Assembly (NCBI GenBank): GCA_001798455.1
Contig: MGSI01000053.1
Location: 1-9,383 of the forward strand
From: Deltaproteobacteria bacterium RIFCSPLOWO2_02_FULL_57_26
Lineage (GTDB): Bacteria; Desulfobacterota; Binatia; UBA9968
DNA: 9,383 nt
Direction of reading: 5' to 3'
Shown: piece after piece, positions 1 through 7,361 of the stretch
Layout of the letters: each line of letters begins with the position of its first letter
How positions within the stretch are numbered: position 1 is the first letter of the stretch
Translations under genes and position numbers: made by a program
The notes under the pieces: model-generated
The model's input: only the letters and a program-made list of their open reading frames with translations
The model's database searches: none
Told to the model about the DNA's origin: nothing

Positions 1-2
1 AT

Positions 3-1565
3 GGAGACAGGCGGCACTTCAAAACCTCAAACCGCTTCATCATGGAACGTTTCACGATTCAGCCCGAGTTCAACGCGCAGATGACCGACTGGGCAAAGTT
101 TTTTATTTCCTGGAGATTCGTCAAGGAGCCGCGATACAATGCCGAGGCCCGCTCGCGGCGCAAGAGCGTTTCCTATTTTCCCACGGCCCCTGTCCAACCG
201 CTCCCTAATACCTTCTACGACGAGGACAGCCCAAAACCCTGGGAAGCTGTCCTCGACATGCTCCCAACGGACCGGCTTGCCATCCGCCTTGGCCGGCAGT
301 TCATCTCCTGGGGCGAGACCGATGGACTGCGGTTGCTGGACGTCATCAATCCGCAAGACTCAACCTTCGCTCCGCCGGTAGCCCCGAACCTTTTCGACCT
401 GGATGAGACGCGCATCCCCACCTGGGGAATCAGAATGCTCTATACCGCGATCCCTGCTAGCAGCACAACGTTGGAACTTGTCGCTTTGCCGGGCTTCGAA
501 GAGGCGAAGCAGCGTGTTGACGAGGTGGTTGGCAGCAACGACACCCGGGATGGAATAGTTCGATATGGAAGATGGTCGGCCCATCCGGAGACGCGATTGA
601 TTATTGCGGGGCGAAATGCCTTCGGCAACCTTTACGCCAATTCTCTCAGTCCGGCGTCATGTGCCGCCCCTACCATTGGTTGCCTTGTCATCCCAAGCAC
701 GACCAGACAGCTTCCCGATGCAGGCGACAACTGGAAAATAGGAGCTAGGATTACTCACAACATCGGCAAACTAAATTTCGGCCTAGGATATATCTGGGGC
801 TACAACCCTCAAGGCGCGGACATGGTGTTTAAGCGCAAGGGAGCAGTGACGTGCTCTGCCCCGGTTGCAGGGCCGTGCCTGGCGGGTCTGGCCCCGAGCG
901 TGGTTAATTTGAGGCTAGTCAATGATCGCACCCACATATTTGCCGGCCACTTTAATTACGCGGTCGATGAGATTCTCAGCATCCCTCTCAATACGGCGAT
1001 TCGCGGAGAGATCGCCATTTACCCCCAGGAGCCTTATAACATCTCCGAGTTTCCGGGCCGAAACTGCGCGACCGGAGTCCTGACAGGTTTCCGGGTTGGG
1101 CCGCGATGCAAACGCGGAGTGGAGGACTCCGACAGCATATTGGAAAAGAACACACTGCGATATGCTCTCGGCTTCGACCGCTCGATCCTTATCCCGTTCC
1201 TGCAGGACGATCCGTGGCGCGCCTTTAGAATGTCTTTTCAGATCTTCCAGCGAATCATCCTGGATCACGAGCACGGAATCCATCTTTTCTCCACGGCCGA
1301 AAAGATCAAAAAGGTTTCCAACTTCCTGACCTTTCGAGTTTCCACGGGCTATCGGGGTGACACGATTCTGCCGGATTTGTTCGTGGGCTACGATCCAGCA
1401 GGCTATTGGTCGTTCAACCCTGCCGTCAGCTACGCGCCGCCATGGAACGAGAAAATCAAGCTGACCCTGACTGCGGCCCTTTACGGGGGCCATAACAAAT
1501 TCGCCTTCCCGGGATTTTTCAGCGAGAAGGACTCCGTTTTTCTCAAGATGCGCTATCAGTTCTAA
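3..1565 (+). CDS. DUF1302-family outer-membrane beta-barrel protein, 5' partial
   Basis: The reading frame is open from the window edge (codon at position 3) to the TAA at 1563-1565, so the true start and signal peptide lie upstream. The first in-window ATG (position 42) is probably internal, because the residues before it (RRHFKTSNRFI) read as barrel sequence continuous with what follows. The hallmark is the motif RLGRQFISWGETDGLR (about 285-332) followed by LDVINPQD, typical of DUF1302 proteins. Alternating polar/hydrophobic strands and a C-terminal aromatic residue (MRYQF-stop) fit an outer-membrane barrel inserted by the BAM machinery. All six cysteines occur as three close pairs (codons 660/681, 852/876, 1065/1107), probably loop disulfides. 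It is the first visible gene of a cluster with DUF1329, YCF48-like and RND proteins; such barrels are commonly found next to DUF1329 genes. I infer that it is the outer-membrane pore or receptor of that system. Family assignment is firm; the substrate is unknown. Confidence 0.85.
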   Translation, partial: GDRRHFKTSNRFIMERFTIQPEFNAQMTDWAKFFISWRFVKEPRYNAEARSRRKSVSYFPTAPVQPLPNTFYDEDSPKPWEAVLDMLPTDRLAIRLGRQFISWGETDGLRLLDVINPQDSTFAPPVAPNLFDLDETRIPTWGIRMLYTAIPASSTTLELVALPGFEEAKQRVDEVVGSNDTRDGIVRYGRWSAHPETRLIIAGRNAFGNLYANSLSPASCAAPTIGCLVIPSTTRQLPDAGDNWKIGARITHNIGKLNFGLGYIWGYNPQGADMVFKRKGAVTCSAPVAGPCLAGLAPSVVNLRLVNDRTHIFAGHFNYAVDEILSIPLNTAIRGEIAIYPQEPYNISEFPGRNCATGVLTGFRVGPRCKRGVEDSDSILEKNTLRYALGFDRSILIPFLQDDPWRAFRMSFQIFQRIILDHEHGIHLFSTAEKIKKVSNFLTFRVSTGYRGDTILPDLFVGYDPAGYWSFNPAVSYAPPWNEKIKLTLTAALYGGHNKFAFPGFFSEKDSVFLKMRYQF

Positions 1566-1575
1566 CGATTTTTAT

Positions 1576-1581
1576 CGGAGG
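1576..1581 (+). promoter_or_regulatory. Ribosome-binding site for the DUF1329 gene
   Basis: CGGAGG lies 11 bases before the ATG at 1593, in the 27-base gap after the barrel gene. It supports this start codon and reinitiation on a shared transcript. Confidence 0.6.
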
Positions 1582-1592
1582 TTTGACTTAAA

Positions 1593-2846
1593 ATGAAAGC
1601 GATAGAAAAAGGAAAGGCATTAAATTCCTTCGGACTGGCGGCCCGGCGTTTTTTCCTCTTCGTGGTGTTGCTAATTTTCTCCTCCGTGAATCTCCCGGCA
1701 GCGGAGGTCGACCTCAAACCGGGTGACACCATCGGGCCGCAAAATTGGAAAAAAGTCGAAGACATGGTGGGCCCGAACTTACTGAACCGCATTAAGGCAG
1801 GGTACAGCTTCCAGATTAAGGCGTCGAAGCACTATACGTCGCCTAAGGAATACGTCGAGGCGACCGAAAAACATTCCGCCCAGGTCAGGCTCGGCTCCAA
1901 AGGGGAACTCTTAAACTACGTGGCAGGGCTGCCTTTTCCCAAAATCGAACCGAACGATCCCCAGGCAGGACAGAAGCTCGCCTGGAACTTCTATTGGCGG
2001 TGGCTAGGGGATGACTTCAAAACCGGAGGCGCCACCAAGGAAGGAAAAATTGTCCGATTGGCGATCGAGAGAGACGGAGCGGAGCGGAGAGCGGACCTGG
2101 TCTCGTACACGTTGTTTCCACGCACCCGCTACATGCTTTCGCCCAAGCCGGCGATTCCAGGATACGAGCATATCGATTGGAGCCAGATCCGCATCGACAC
2201 CTATCCACGAGACACGTCGGGAACAACGACGCTGGAGTTCCGCTATGCCGATCCCGAGCGGCCCGACGACCTCTACCTCTACATTCCCAGCATACGGCGC
2301 ATCCGGAGAGCCACCACAACTCTGAGGTGCCAGACTCTGGCTCCGAGCGAGTTCACGTTGGACGATATCAACACGTTCAACGCGAAGATCACGGATTTCA
2401 ACTATAAATTTTTGGGCGAGAAGAAAATCCTGACGAACTTCGTCGAGGAAGGCCTGCCTTTCCATCGCAAAACAGGCGATTATCTACCGACCGACGAGAA
2501 GTGGGAGGTGCAGGACGTCTACGTCCTGGAAATTACCCCCAAAGATCCGGGCTACTGCTATCCCAAAAAGGTTATGTGGATTGACAAGGTGACCTGGGAG
2601 TCCACGTGGGCTTTCATGTGGGACCGAAAAGGCGAGTACTGGAAAGAACAGTTCGCCTTCCGCGCCCCCGTGAAGCTTGCCGACGGAAGAGAGGTCTGGT
2701 CGGTGGGAACGGTGGTCATTCACAATGTTCAAAACGGCAGGACCACGCTCGTGACCGCGGTCAGATCGTACAATCGCGGCTACCCGGCCAGCCTGTGGAG
2801 CCTGGCCACGTTGCAGAGGATCATGCGGGGTGGAAGCGTGGAATAA
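1593..2846 (+). CDS. DUF1329-family periplasmic protein (LolA/LolB-like fold family)
   Basis: This 417-residue exported protein has a signal peptide at residues 1-37: a long n-region with R18-R19, a hydrophobic core at about 20-33, and a likely cleavage after LPAA37. The mature part shows DUF1329 features in order: an N-terminal PGDTIGPQNW segment (43-52), AGLPFPKIEPNDPQAG (111-126), then KLAWNF, a central LYLYIPSIRRIRR stretch (227-239), DFNYKFLGEKKIL (268-280), and a C-terminal YVLEITPKDPGYCYPKK block (310-326). DUF1329 proteins are usually around 450 residues and are placed among LolA/LolB-like lipid-binding folds. A role as periplasmic carrier between the RND permease and the barrel is therefore an inference from family and neighbourhood, not shown by the sequence. 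It lies 27 bases after the barrel gene and 43 bases before the propeller gene. The start is set by the ribosome-binding site and signal peptide. Family assignment is strong; function is open. Confidence 0.85.
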   Translation: MKAIEKGKALNSFGLAARRFFLFVVLLIFSSVNLPAAEVDLKPGDTIGPQNWKKVEDMVGPNLLNRIKAGYSFQIKASKHYTSPKEYVEATEKHSAQVRLGSKGELLNYVAGLPFPKIEPNDPQAGQKLAWNFYWRWLGDDFKTGGATKEGKIVRLAIERDGAERRADLVSYTLFPRTRYMLSPKPAIPGYEHIDWSQIRIDTYPRDTSGTTTLEFRYADPERPDDLYLYIPSIRRIRRATTTLRCQTLAPSEFTLDDINTFNAKITDFNYKFLGEKKILTNFVEEGLPFHRKTGDYLPTDEKWEVQDVYVLEITPKDPGYCYPKKVMWIDKVTWESTWAFMWDRKGEYWKEQFAFRAPVKLADGREVWSVGTVVIHNVQNGRTTLVTAVRSYNRGYPASLWSLATLQRIMRGGSVE

Positions 2847-2889
2847 ACGGTCGGCTCCCCAAATCGCACGGCAGACCGGTTAGATCTCG

Positions 2890-3939
2890 ATGTTCCGAGC
2901 GCGAACCAATTCGATATTGCTGATTTTCTCCGCGTGGCTTCTTTGGGCGTTTTTCTCTCTCCCACTCGCCGCGACTGCGCCTTCGGAGCGAGAGCCTGCC
3001 TATCGCGATAATCTCTACGACGCGGAGGTCCGCAGCTCCCACGCCTGGATCGTAGGTTATTACGGAACCCTCCTCCATTCGGGAGACCGCGGCCTCACCT
3101 GGGAACTGCAACGTAGCGGGACCCAGGAGGCCCTCTTTCGTTTGGCCTTCATCGATGAAAAGCAGGGATGGATTTCCGGTAGCTACGGGACGATCCTGCA
3201 CACTCGGGACGGGGGCAAAAGCTGGAAGGCCCAGAGTACTCCCACGCAGGAACATCTTTTCGGGCTTCACTTCGCCGACGAGCGCTTGGGATGGGCTGTA
3301 GGGAGCCGGGGCGCGATCCTTATAACCGAGGATGGCGGCGCGTCCTGGAAAGACTATTCACTGGGGGAAGATGTCATCCTCAACGACGTCTGGTTTAAGG
3401 ACCCCAAAGAGGGATGGATTGTGGGTGAATTCGGCCGCATTTACCACTCCCAGGATGGAGGCCACACCTGGCGCAAGCAACAAAGCCCGGTTGAAGTTTC
3501 GTTTGTGAGCGGCGAGAGCCGCAACCTCTTTCGCCTCCTTTTTCCGGACTCTCAAGGAGGGTGGGTGTTCGGCCTGGACGGCGTGATCCTGAGAACCGGC
3601 AACGGCGAGAGCTGGGAACTCCACCACCCGGATGGGGCCGGGCCTCTGCCGGCGTTACGCCATCACCTTTTTTCCGCCGCGCTCTTTGACGGCAAAAAAT
3701 GGGCAGTGGGAGAGCGCGGGACAGTACTCGTCGCCGCCGCGGGGCAGGACCAATGGCAAGCCGCGAAGCTCAAAATACCGCCGCTAAGCCTCAACGGGAT
3801 CGCCTTCGGAAGCGACGGCTTGGGGCTCATCGTCGGGAACCGAGGGTTGATCCTCAGGACCGAAAATGGGGGCGGGGAGTGGAGGCCAATCAGGATCGCG
3901 CCTGAGGCAGCCGGGAAGGGGGTGAGCCAAGCCCCGTGA
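2890..3939 (+). CDS. Secreted YCF48/BNR-type seven-bladed beta-propeller protein
   Basis: This 349-residue protein begins with a signal peptide (hydrophobic residues about 8-28, likely cleavage near LAATA30). The rest is a tandem repeat of the form W-x2-G ... G-x2-L-x5-DGG-x2-W. Blade-start tryptophans are at residues 53, 94, 135, 176, 225 and 271, with a degenerate seventh at 312 (L in place of W). Partner tryptophans are at 71, 112, 153, 194, 242, 289 and 331. Spacing is exactly 41 residues in the first four blades. This is the YCF48 (photosystem II assembly factor HCF136-like) repeat, but nothing else here is photosynthetic. In heterotrophs such proteins often sit beside DUF1302/DUF1329/RND genes, where I infer a periplasmic scaffold or assembly factor. 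The ATG at 2890 is the only possible start, since an in-frame TAG lies at 2881-2883; no strong ribosome-binding site precedes it. Its stop overlaps the RND start. Confidence 0.85.
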   Translation: MFRARTNSILLIFSAWLLWAFFSLPLAATAPSEREPAYRDNLYDAEVRSSHAWIVGYYGTLLHSGDRGLTWELQRSGTQEALFRLAFIDEKQGWISGSYGTILHTRDGGKSWKAQSTPTQEHLFGLHFADERLGWAVGSRGAILITEDGGASWKDYSLGEDVILNDVWFKDPKEGWIVGEFGRIYHSQDGGHTWRKQQSPVEVSFVSGESRNLFRLLFPDSQGGWVFGLDGVILRTGNGESWELHHPDGAGPLPALRHHLFSAALFDGKKWAVGERGTVLVAAAGQDQWQAAKLKIPPLSLNGIAFGSDGLGLIVGNRGLILRTENGGGEWRPIRIAPEAAGKGVSQAP

Positions 3940-6260
3940 GACACCTGGCTGAATGGATTGTTAAAAAGCGCTTTCCGGTCCTGATCGCGATCGTTCTCGT
4001 GACGGCCTTTTTCGGCCTTCGCGCTCTCAGGATCGAGATGTATACGGCCTTCTCCGATCTGATTCCGACCGACCACCCCTTCATCCGTGTTCATAACCAG
4101 TTCAGCAAGATCTTCGGCGGCGCCAACCTCGTTTTTCTTTCTGTCGAGGTCAAAAAGGGCGACATCTTCAACCCCCGCACCTTGGCAAAGATCAAAAGGC
4201 TCACCGAGGTGCTCGAGCTTACGTACGGGGCCAACAACTATCAGATCTTTTCCATCGCCAGACAGAAAGTGAAGGATGTCCGCGCCACTTCCTGGGGGAT
4301 CGAAGTGCAGCCCGTCATGTGGCCGCAGGTGCCGCGAACCGATGAGGAGCTCGAGCGGCTTCACAACGCGGTTTACGCAAACCCCACGATCGCCGGGCGC
4401 CTGGTTTCCCTCGACGGCAAGGCCGCGCTGATCACGGCTGCCTTCCACGAGGAGCGGCTTGACTATGCCCAGCTATTTCGCCGCATCCAATCGGCCATCC
4501 GCGAGGTGGAAGACGAGAACACCACAGTCTACGCCGCGGGCGAGCCCATTCTCTACGGCTGGATCTACTACCATCTGAAGGACATCGTCGTCGTCATCGC
4601 GTTCACTTGCCTTGCCCTCCTCGGGCTTCTGATCCTCTACTATCGGAACCTAAACGGGGTGGTCATTCCCGTGCTTTCCGCCCTCGTCACCTTTATCTGG
4701 GGGACCGGTTTCACCTCGCTCATGGGATACAACTTCGAACCCCTCGTTCTGGTGGTTCCCTTCTTGATCGCCGCCAGAACCCTCAGCCACTCCATTCAGT
4801 TCCGCGAGCGCTTTTTCGAGGAGCTGGACCGATGGGGTGATAAGGAAAAAGCAGCCATAGAGAGCGCCTCCGGCCTGCTCATGCCAGGCGGCGTGGCCAT
4901 CCTCACCGACGCGGTCGGCCTCACGGTGCTCTTGACCGCGCCCATGCCCATACTCACAAAGCTCGCCATTGCCGGGAGCTTCTGGGTGATGAGCAACCTG
5001 ATTACCGTGCTGGTTCTCGATCCGATTCTTTGCTGCTACTTTCCCACCCCGCGCCGGCGACCGAAGGGGGGAGAGGGTCACTGGCTCGATGCCCCCTTGC
5101 GGCAGGTCGGGCGCCTATGCACGGCCTCTTTGGGCCGCTGGGTCGTGCTTGCGGCCTTTGGCACCATCTTCCTCTGGAGCCTTTACTGGAATCAGTTTCT
5201 GACCGTCGGAGATTCGCGCCCGGGCTCGCCCCTGCTGTGGCCCAACTCCGACTACAATGTAAGCGTGCGGCACATCAACGACAAATTCCAGGGCACGGAC
5301 CAGCTCTATATCATCGTGGAGGGCAAGCGGGAAAAGACGGCGACATCACCGCGGGTCCTGCGCACCATGGAAGCGTTCCAGCGCGAGATGGAACGCTCGC
5401 CCCACGTCGGTGGGACCGATTCTCTGGTCGGTCTCACGCGACAGATCAACACCGTGCTGCACAACAACGACCCGCGCTGGGGAATCCTGCCTCGCTCAGA
5501 GACGGAAGTGGGAGGGATTCTGATGGTCGCCGAGCATGGCAGCGAGCCCGGTGATTTCGACCGCTGGGTGAACTATAACTTCCAGCACGGCAAGATCACG
5601 GTTTTCCTCTACGATCACAAAGGCAGCACGATTCACGAAGTCATCGAGCGCGCCCGAAAGTTTATCGCCGGCCACCCTCTAGAAGAGGCCCAATTCAGGC
5701 TCGCCGGGGGGATCGTCGGAGTCCTGGCAGCGGCCAACGAGGTGATGGAGCGAAACCAAAGAATTGTTTTGGGGCTCATGCTCATCGCTCAGCTAATCTT
5801 TTGCGCGCTGGGATTTCGGTCAGTCCTTGCGGGCTTCTTCTTCGTCGGCGTAGTCTTCGTCTCTAACATGTTCGGCACTGCCCTGATGGGGTTCTGGGAT
5901 ATCGGCCTCAATGTCAACACGATGCCGGTCGTCAGCCTCGGGATCGGGTTCGGCGTTGACTACGGCATTTACATCGTGTCCCGAGCGATCGAGGAGCATG
6001 AGCGACAGAAGGAAAAGCAGGATCTCAGGGCGGCCCTGATCGAAGGCGTGGCCACCGCCGGGAAGGCGGTCCTTTACACCGCCTTTTTGATCTCCGCCGG
6101 AATCGCCTTTTGGGCCTTTTCTCCCCTGCGTTTCCAGGCCGAGATGGGCTATGGGCTCCTCATCATCCTCACCATGAACATGCTCGGAGGCCTCCTCCTC
6201 CTGCCCGCGCTGATCAGCCTGATCCGGCCAAGGTTCGTGCTGGGCGGAAAAGGGGCTTGA
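3936..6260 (+). CDS. RND/MMPL-family inner-membrane transporter
   Basis: This 774-residue permease has duplicated RND architecture. Membrane segments are at about residues 13-30 (TM1), 214-235, 241-262, 266-284, 315-335, 340-368, then 401-417 (TM7), 608-628, 629-650, 658-682, 710-728 and 737-760. Two periplasmic domains lie at about 31-213 and 418-607. In the C-terminal half, GFGVDYGIYI (671-680) carries the acidic residue (D675) expected of RND proton relays. The equivalent place in the N-terminal half reads IAARTLSHSIQ (278-288), with histidine 285 and no acid. This form belongs to the MMPL/HpnN-like branch associated with lipids and hydrophobic compounds rather than the AcrB drug pumps, and no membrane-fusion (AcrA-like) partner is encoded here. 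The GTG start at 3936 overlaps the preceding TGA (GTGA) and has a G-rich Shine-Dalgarno-like stretch at about 3916-3922; later ATGs would delete TM1. I infer that it energises the envelope system encoded with it. Confidence 0.9.
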   Translation: MRHLAEWIVKKRFPVLIAIVLVTAFFGLRALRIEMYTAFSDLIPTDHPFIRVHNQFSKIFGGANLVFLSVEVKKGDIFNPRTLAKIKRLTEVLELTYGANNYQIFSIARQKVKDVRATSWGIEVQPVMWPQVPRTDEELERLHNAVYANPTIAGRLVSLDGKAALITAAFHEERLDYAQLFRRIQSAIREVEDENTTVYAAGEPILYGWIYYHLKDIVVVIAFTCLALLGLLILYYRNLNGVVIPVLSALVTFIWGTGFTSLMGYNFEPLVLVVPFLIAARTLSHSIQFRERFFEELDRWGDKEKAAIESASGLLMPGGVAILTDAVGLTVLLTAPMPILTKLAIAGSFWVMSNLITVLVLDPILCCYFPTPRRRPKGGEGHWLDAPLRQVGRLCTASLGRWVVLAAFGTIFLWSLYWNQFLTVGDSRPGSPLLWPNSDYNVSVRHINDKFQGTDQLYIIVEGKREKTATSPRVLRTMEAFQREMERSPHVGGTDSLVGLTRQINTVLHNNDPRWGILPRSETEVGGILMVAEHGSEPGDFDRWVNYNFQHGKITVFLYDHKGSTIHEVIERARKFIAGHPLEEAQFRLAGGIVGVLAAANEVMERNQRIVLGLMLIAQLIFCALGFRSVLAGFFFVGVVFVSNMFGTALMGFWDIGLNVNTMPVVSLGIGFGVDYGIYIVSRAIEEHERQKEKQDLRAALIEGVATAGKAVLYTAFLISAGIAFWAFSPLRFQAEMGYGLLIILTMNMLGGLLLLPALISLIRPRFVLGGKGA

Positions 6261-6268
6261 GGAGGAAA
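6261..6268 (+). promoter_or_regulatory. Strong ribosome-binding site for the solute-binding protein gene
   Basis: GGAGGAAA begins directly after the RND stop codon (6258-6260) and sits 8 bases before the ATG at 6277. It fixes the start and indicates efficient translation of the fifth gene, probably from the same transcript. Confidence 0.75.
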
Positions 6269-6276
6269 CAACTCTT

Positions 6277-7281
6277 ATGGCAAATAAGCTCGCCGCGCTG
6301 ACGTCCAGTGGCTTGTTGTGGGCCTGCCTGATTGTCACCGGCTCGCTGAGTCTCGGCTCAACCCCGACCCTATTCGCGACCGAAAAGGTCAGGCTAGCCG
6401 TCCCGGTCGTTGCCGTCATGTACGCGCCCTATTACTTCGGAATCAAGCACGGCATCTACGCCGCTGAAGGATTAGAGCTGGAGATCTCGGCGGCCCGCAC
6501 GGATCTGGCCCTTGCAGCCTTGGGTACCGGTCAGTTCGATTATCTCGCCCATGGCGGGGCGGCTCTGAGAGCTGCGGCGCGCGGCTTTCCGTTGAAGCTC
6601 GTCTTTGCCTTGGACGATAAGGCTCCGTTCTGGCTAGCGGCCCGCCCCGAAATCGAACGGGTCGAGATGTTGAAGGGCAAAAAAGTGGGCATTTCTTTCC
6701 CCGGCGATACGCCGCATCTGGTGCTCAGGCGGTTTCTGCGCAAGCGGGGACTCGATCCGGACAAAGACGTTATTTACGTGTCCGGACAGTTCTCTCCTCT
6801 AGCGTTTCAGGGGCTCATAGCGGGCGCGCTGGATGCGGCGGTTTTAGCGCCGCCCTTTTCCGTGCTGGCCCAAGAGAAGGGGTTGCGCAGCCTCGCCTTC
6901 CTGGGCAAGGAAGTACCCGACGCGCCCGTCGTGGACGGTCTTGTTACCAGCGAAAAAAAGATTCGCTCCCAGCCCCAACAGGTCAAGCGCATGGTGCGGG
7001 CAACCCTCAAGGCAGTGGAGCTTTACCGCCAGCGAAGCGACCTCAGCGTACCCTTTCTCGCGGCGGAATTTAAAATTTCCCATTCGACCGCGCAGAAAGT
7101 CTACGAGGATGCTCTGGGTCTCCTTACGCGCGCTGGGGAGGTGAGCCCCGCGAAAGTGCGCGACGTGCTTGAGATGGCGAGGGAGACGGGCCAGGACAAC
7201 CCGGTCATTCCCCCACCCGAGTCGATGCTGGATTTCTCTTTTCTCAAAGAAGCCCAAAGAGAGCTGGTCAAGGTACAATAG
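6277..7281 (+). CDS. NMT1/THI5-like (NitT/TauT-type) ABC solute-binding protein
   Basis: This 334-residue periplasmic binding protein has an N-terminal export signal (about 1-34, probable cleavage after LFA34). The C17 in LLWAC does not fit a lipobox well, because W sits at -2. Family features are MYAPYYFGIKHGIYAAEGL (48-66), the usual entry strand and helix in NMT1/SsuA/TauA proteins; ALGTGQFDYL (81-90); LKGKKVGIS with a following PGD (132-144), the start of lobe 2; and GALDAAVLAPP (183-193). Family members bind small organic ligands such as sulfonates, pyrimidine precursors or aromatic acids; the ligand here cannot be read. No ABC permease or ATPase gene follows, since the next gene is on the opposite strand. 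It therefore either shares a transporter encoded elsewhere or works with the RND system upstream. The 16-base gap and strong ribosome-binding site tie it to the operon. Family is well supported; role is not. Confidence 0.85.
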   Translation: MANKLAALTSSGLLWACLIVTGSLSLGSTPTLFATEKVRLAVPVVAVMYAPYYFGIKHGIYAAEGLELEISAARTDLALAALGTGQFDYLAHGGAALRAAARGFPLKLVFALDDKAPFWLAARPEIERVEMLKGKKVGISFPGDTPHLVLRRFLRKRGLDPDKDVIYVSGQFSPLAFQGLIAGALDAAVLAPPFSVLAQEKGLRSLAFLGKEVPDAPVVDGLVTSEKKIRSQPQQVKRMVRATLKAVELYRQRSDLSVPFLAAEFKISHSTAQKVYEDALGLLTRAGEVSPAKVRDVLEMARETGQDNPVIPPPESMLDFSFLKEAQRELVKVQ

Positions 7282-7361
7282 CTCTCAAGAAAGCATCGAC
7301 CTAGCGGAATCAGAACCGACAAAAAAGTGAGAATTACGGCACCGGTAGCGTGTCTTTGCCA
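7282..7361. other. Convergent intergenic gap
   Basis: These 80 bases separate the stop codons of the binding protein (+) and the Nudix hydrolase (-). A transcription terminator would be expected here, but I see no GC-rich hairpin followed by a T-run on either strand. The only near match is a GGCA/TGCC pairing around 7338-7360, too weak to call. Confidence 0.5.

Noticed and set aside
42..44. ATG as the true start of the DUF1302 gene
   Set aside because: The frame is open to the window edge with barrel-like sequence before it, there is no signal peptide after it, and no ribosome-binding site precedes it.
915..1493. Minus-strand open frame of 192 codons
   Set aside because: Antisense to the DUF1302 barrel, whose family motifs and cysteine pairs prove the plus frame; no signal or domain in the minus frame.
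2847..2889. Possible hairpin (GGTC...GACC) between the DUF1329 and propeller genes
   Set aside because: Only a 4-5 base stem with a long loop and no T-run; insufficient to call a terminator or control element.
3663..4448. Long open frame on the minus strand (261 codons) across the propeller/RND junction
   Set aside because: It runs antisense to two strongly supported genes, has no recognisable domain, and is rich in the residues expected from the antisense of GC-rich coding DNA.
5820..6419. Minus-strand open frame of 199 codons
   Set aside because: Antisense to the RND C-terminal membrane segments and spans the RND/binding-protein junction; its composition is that of an antisense shadow.
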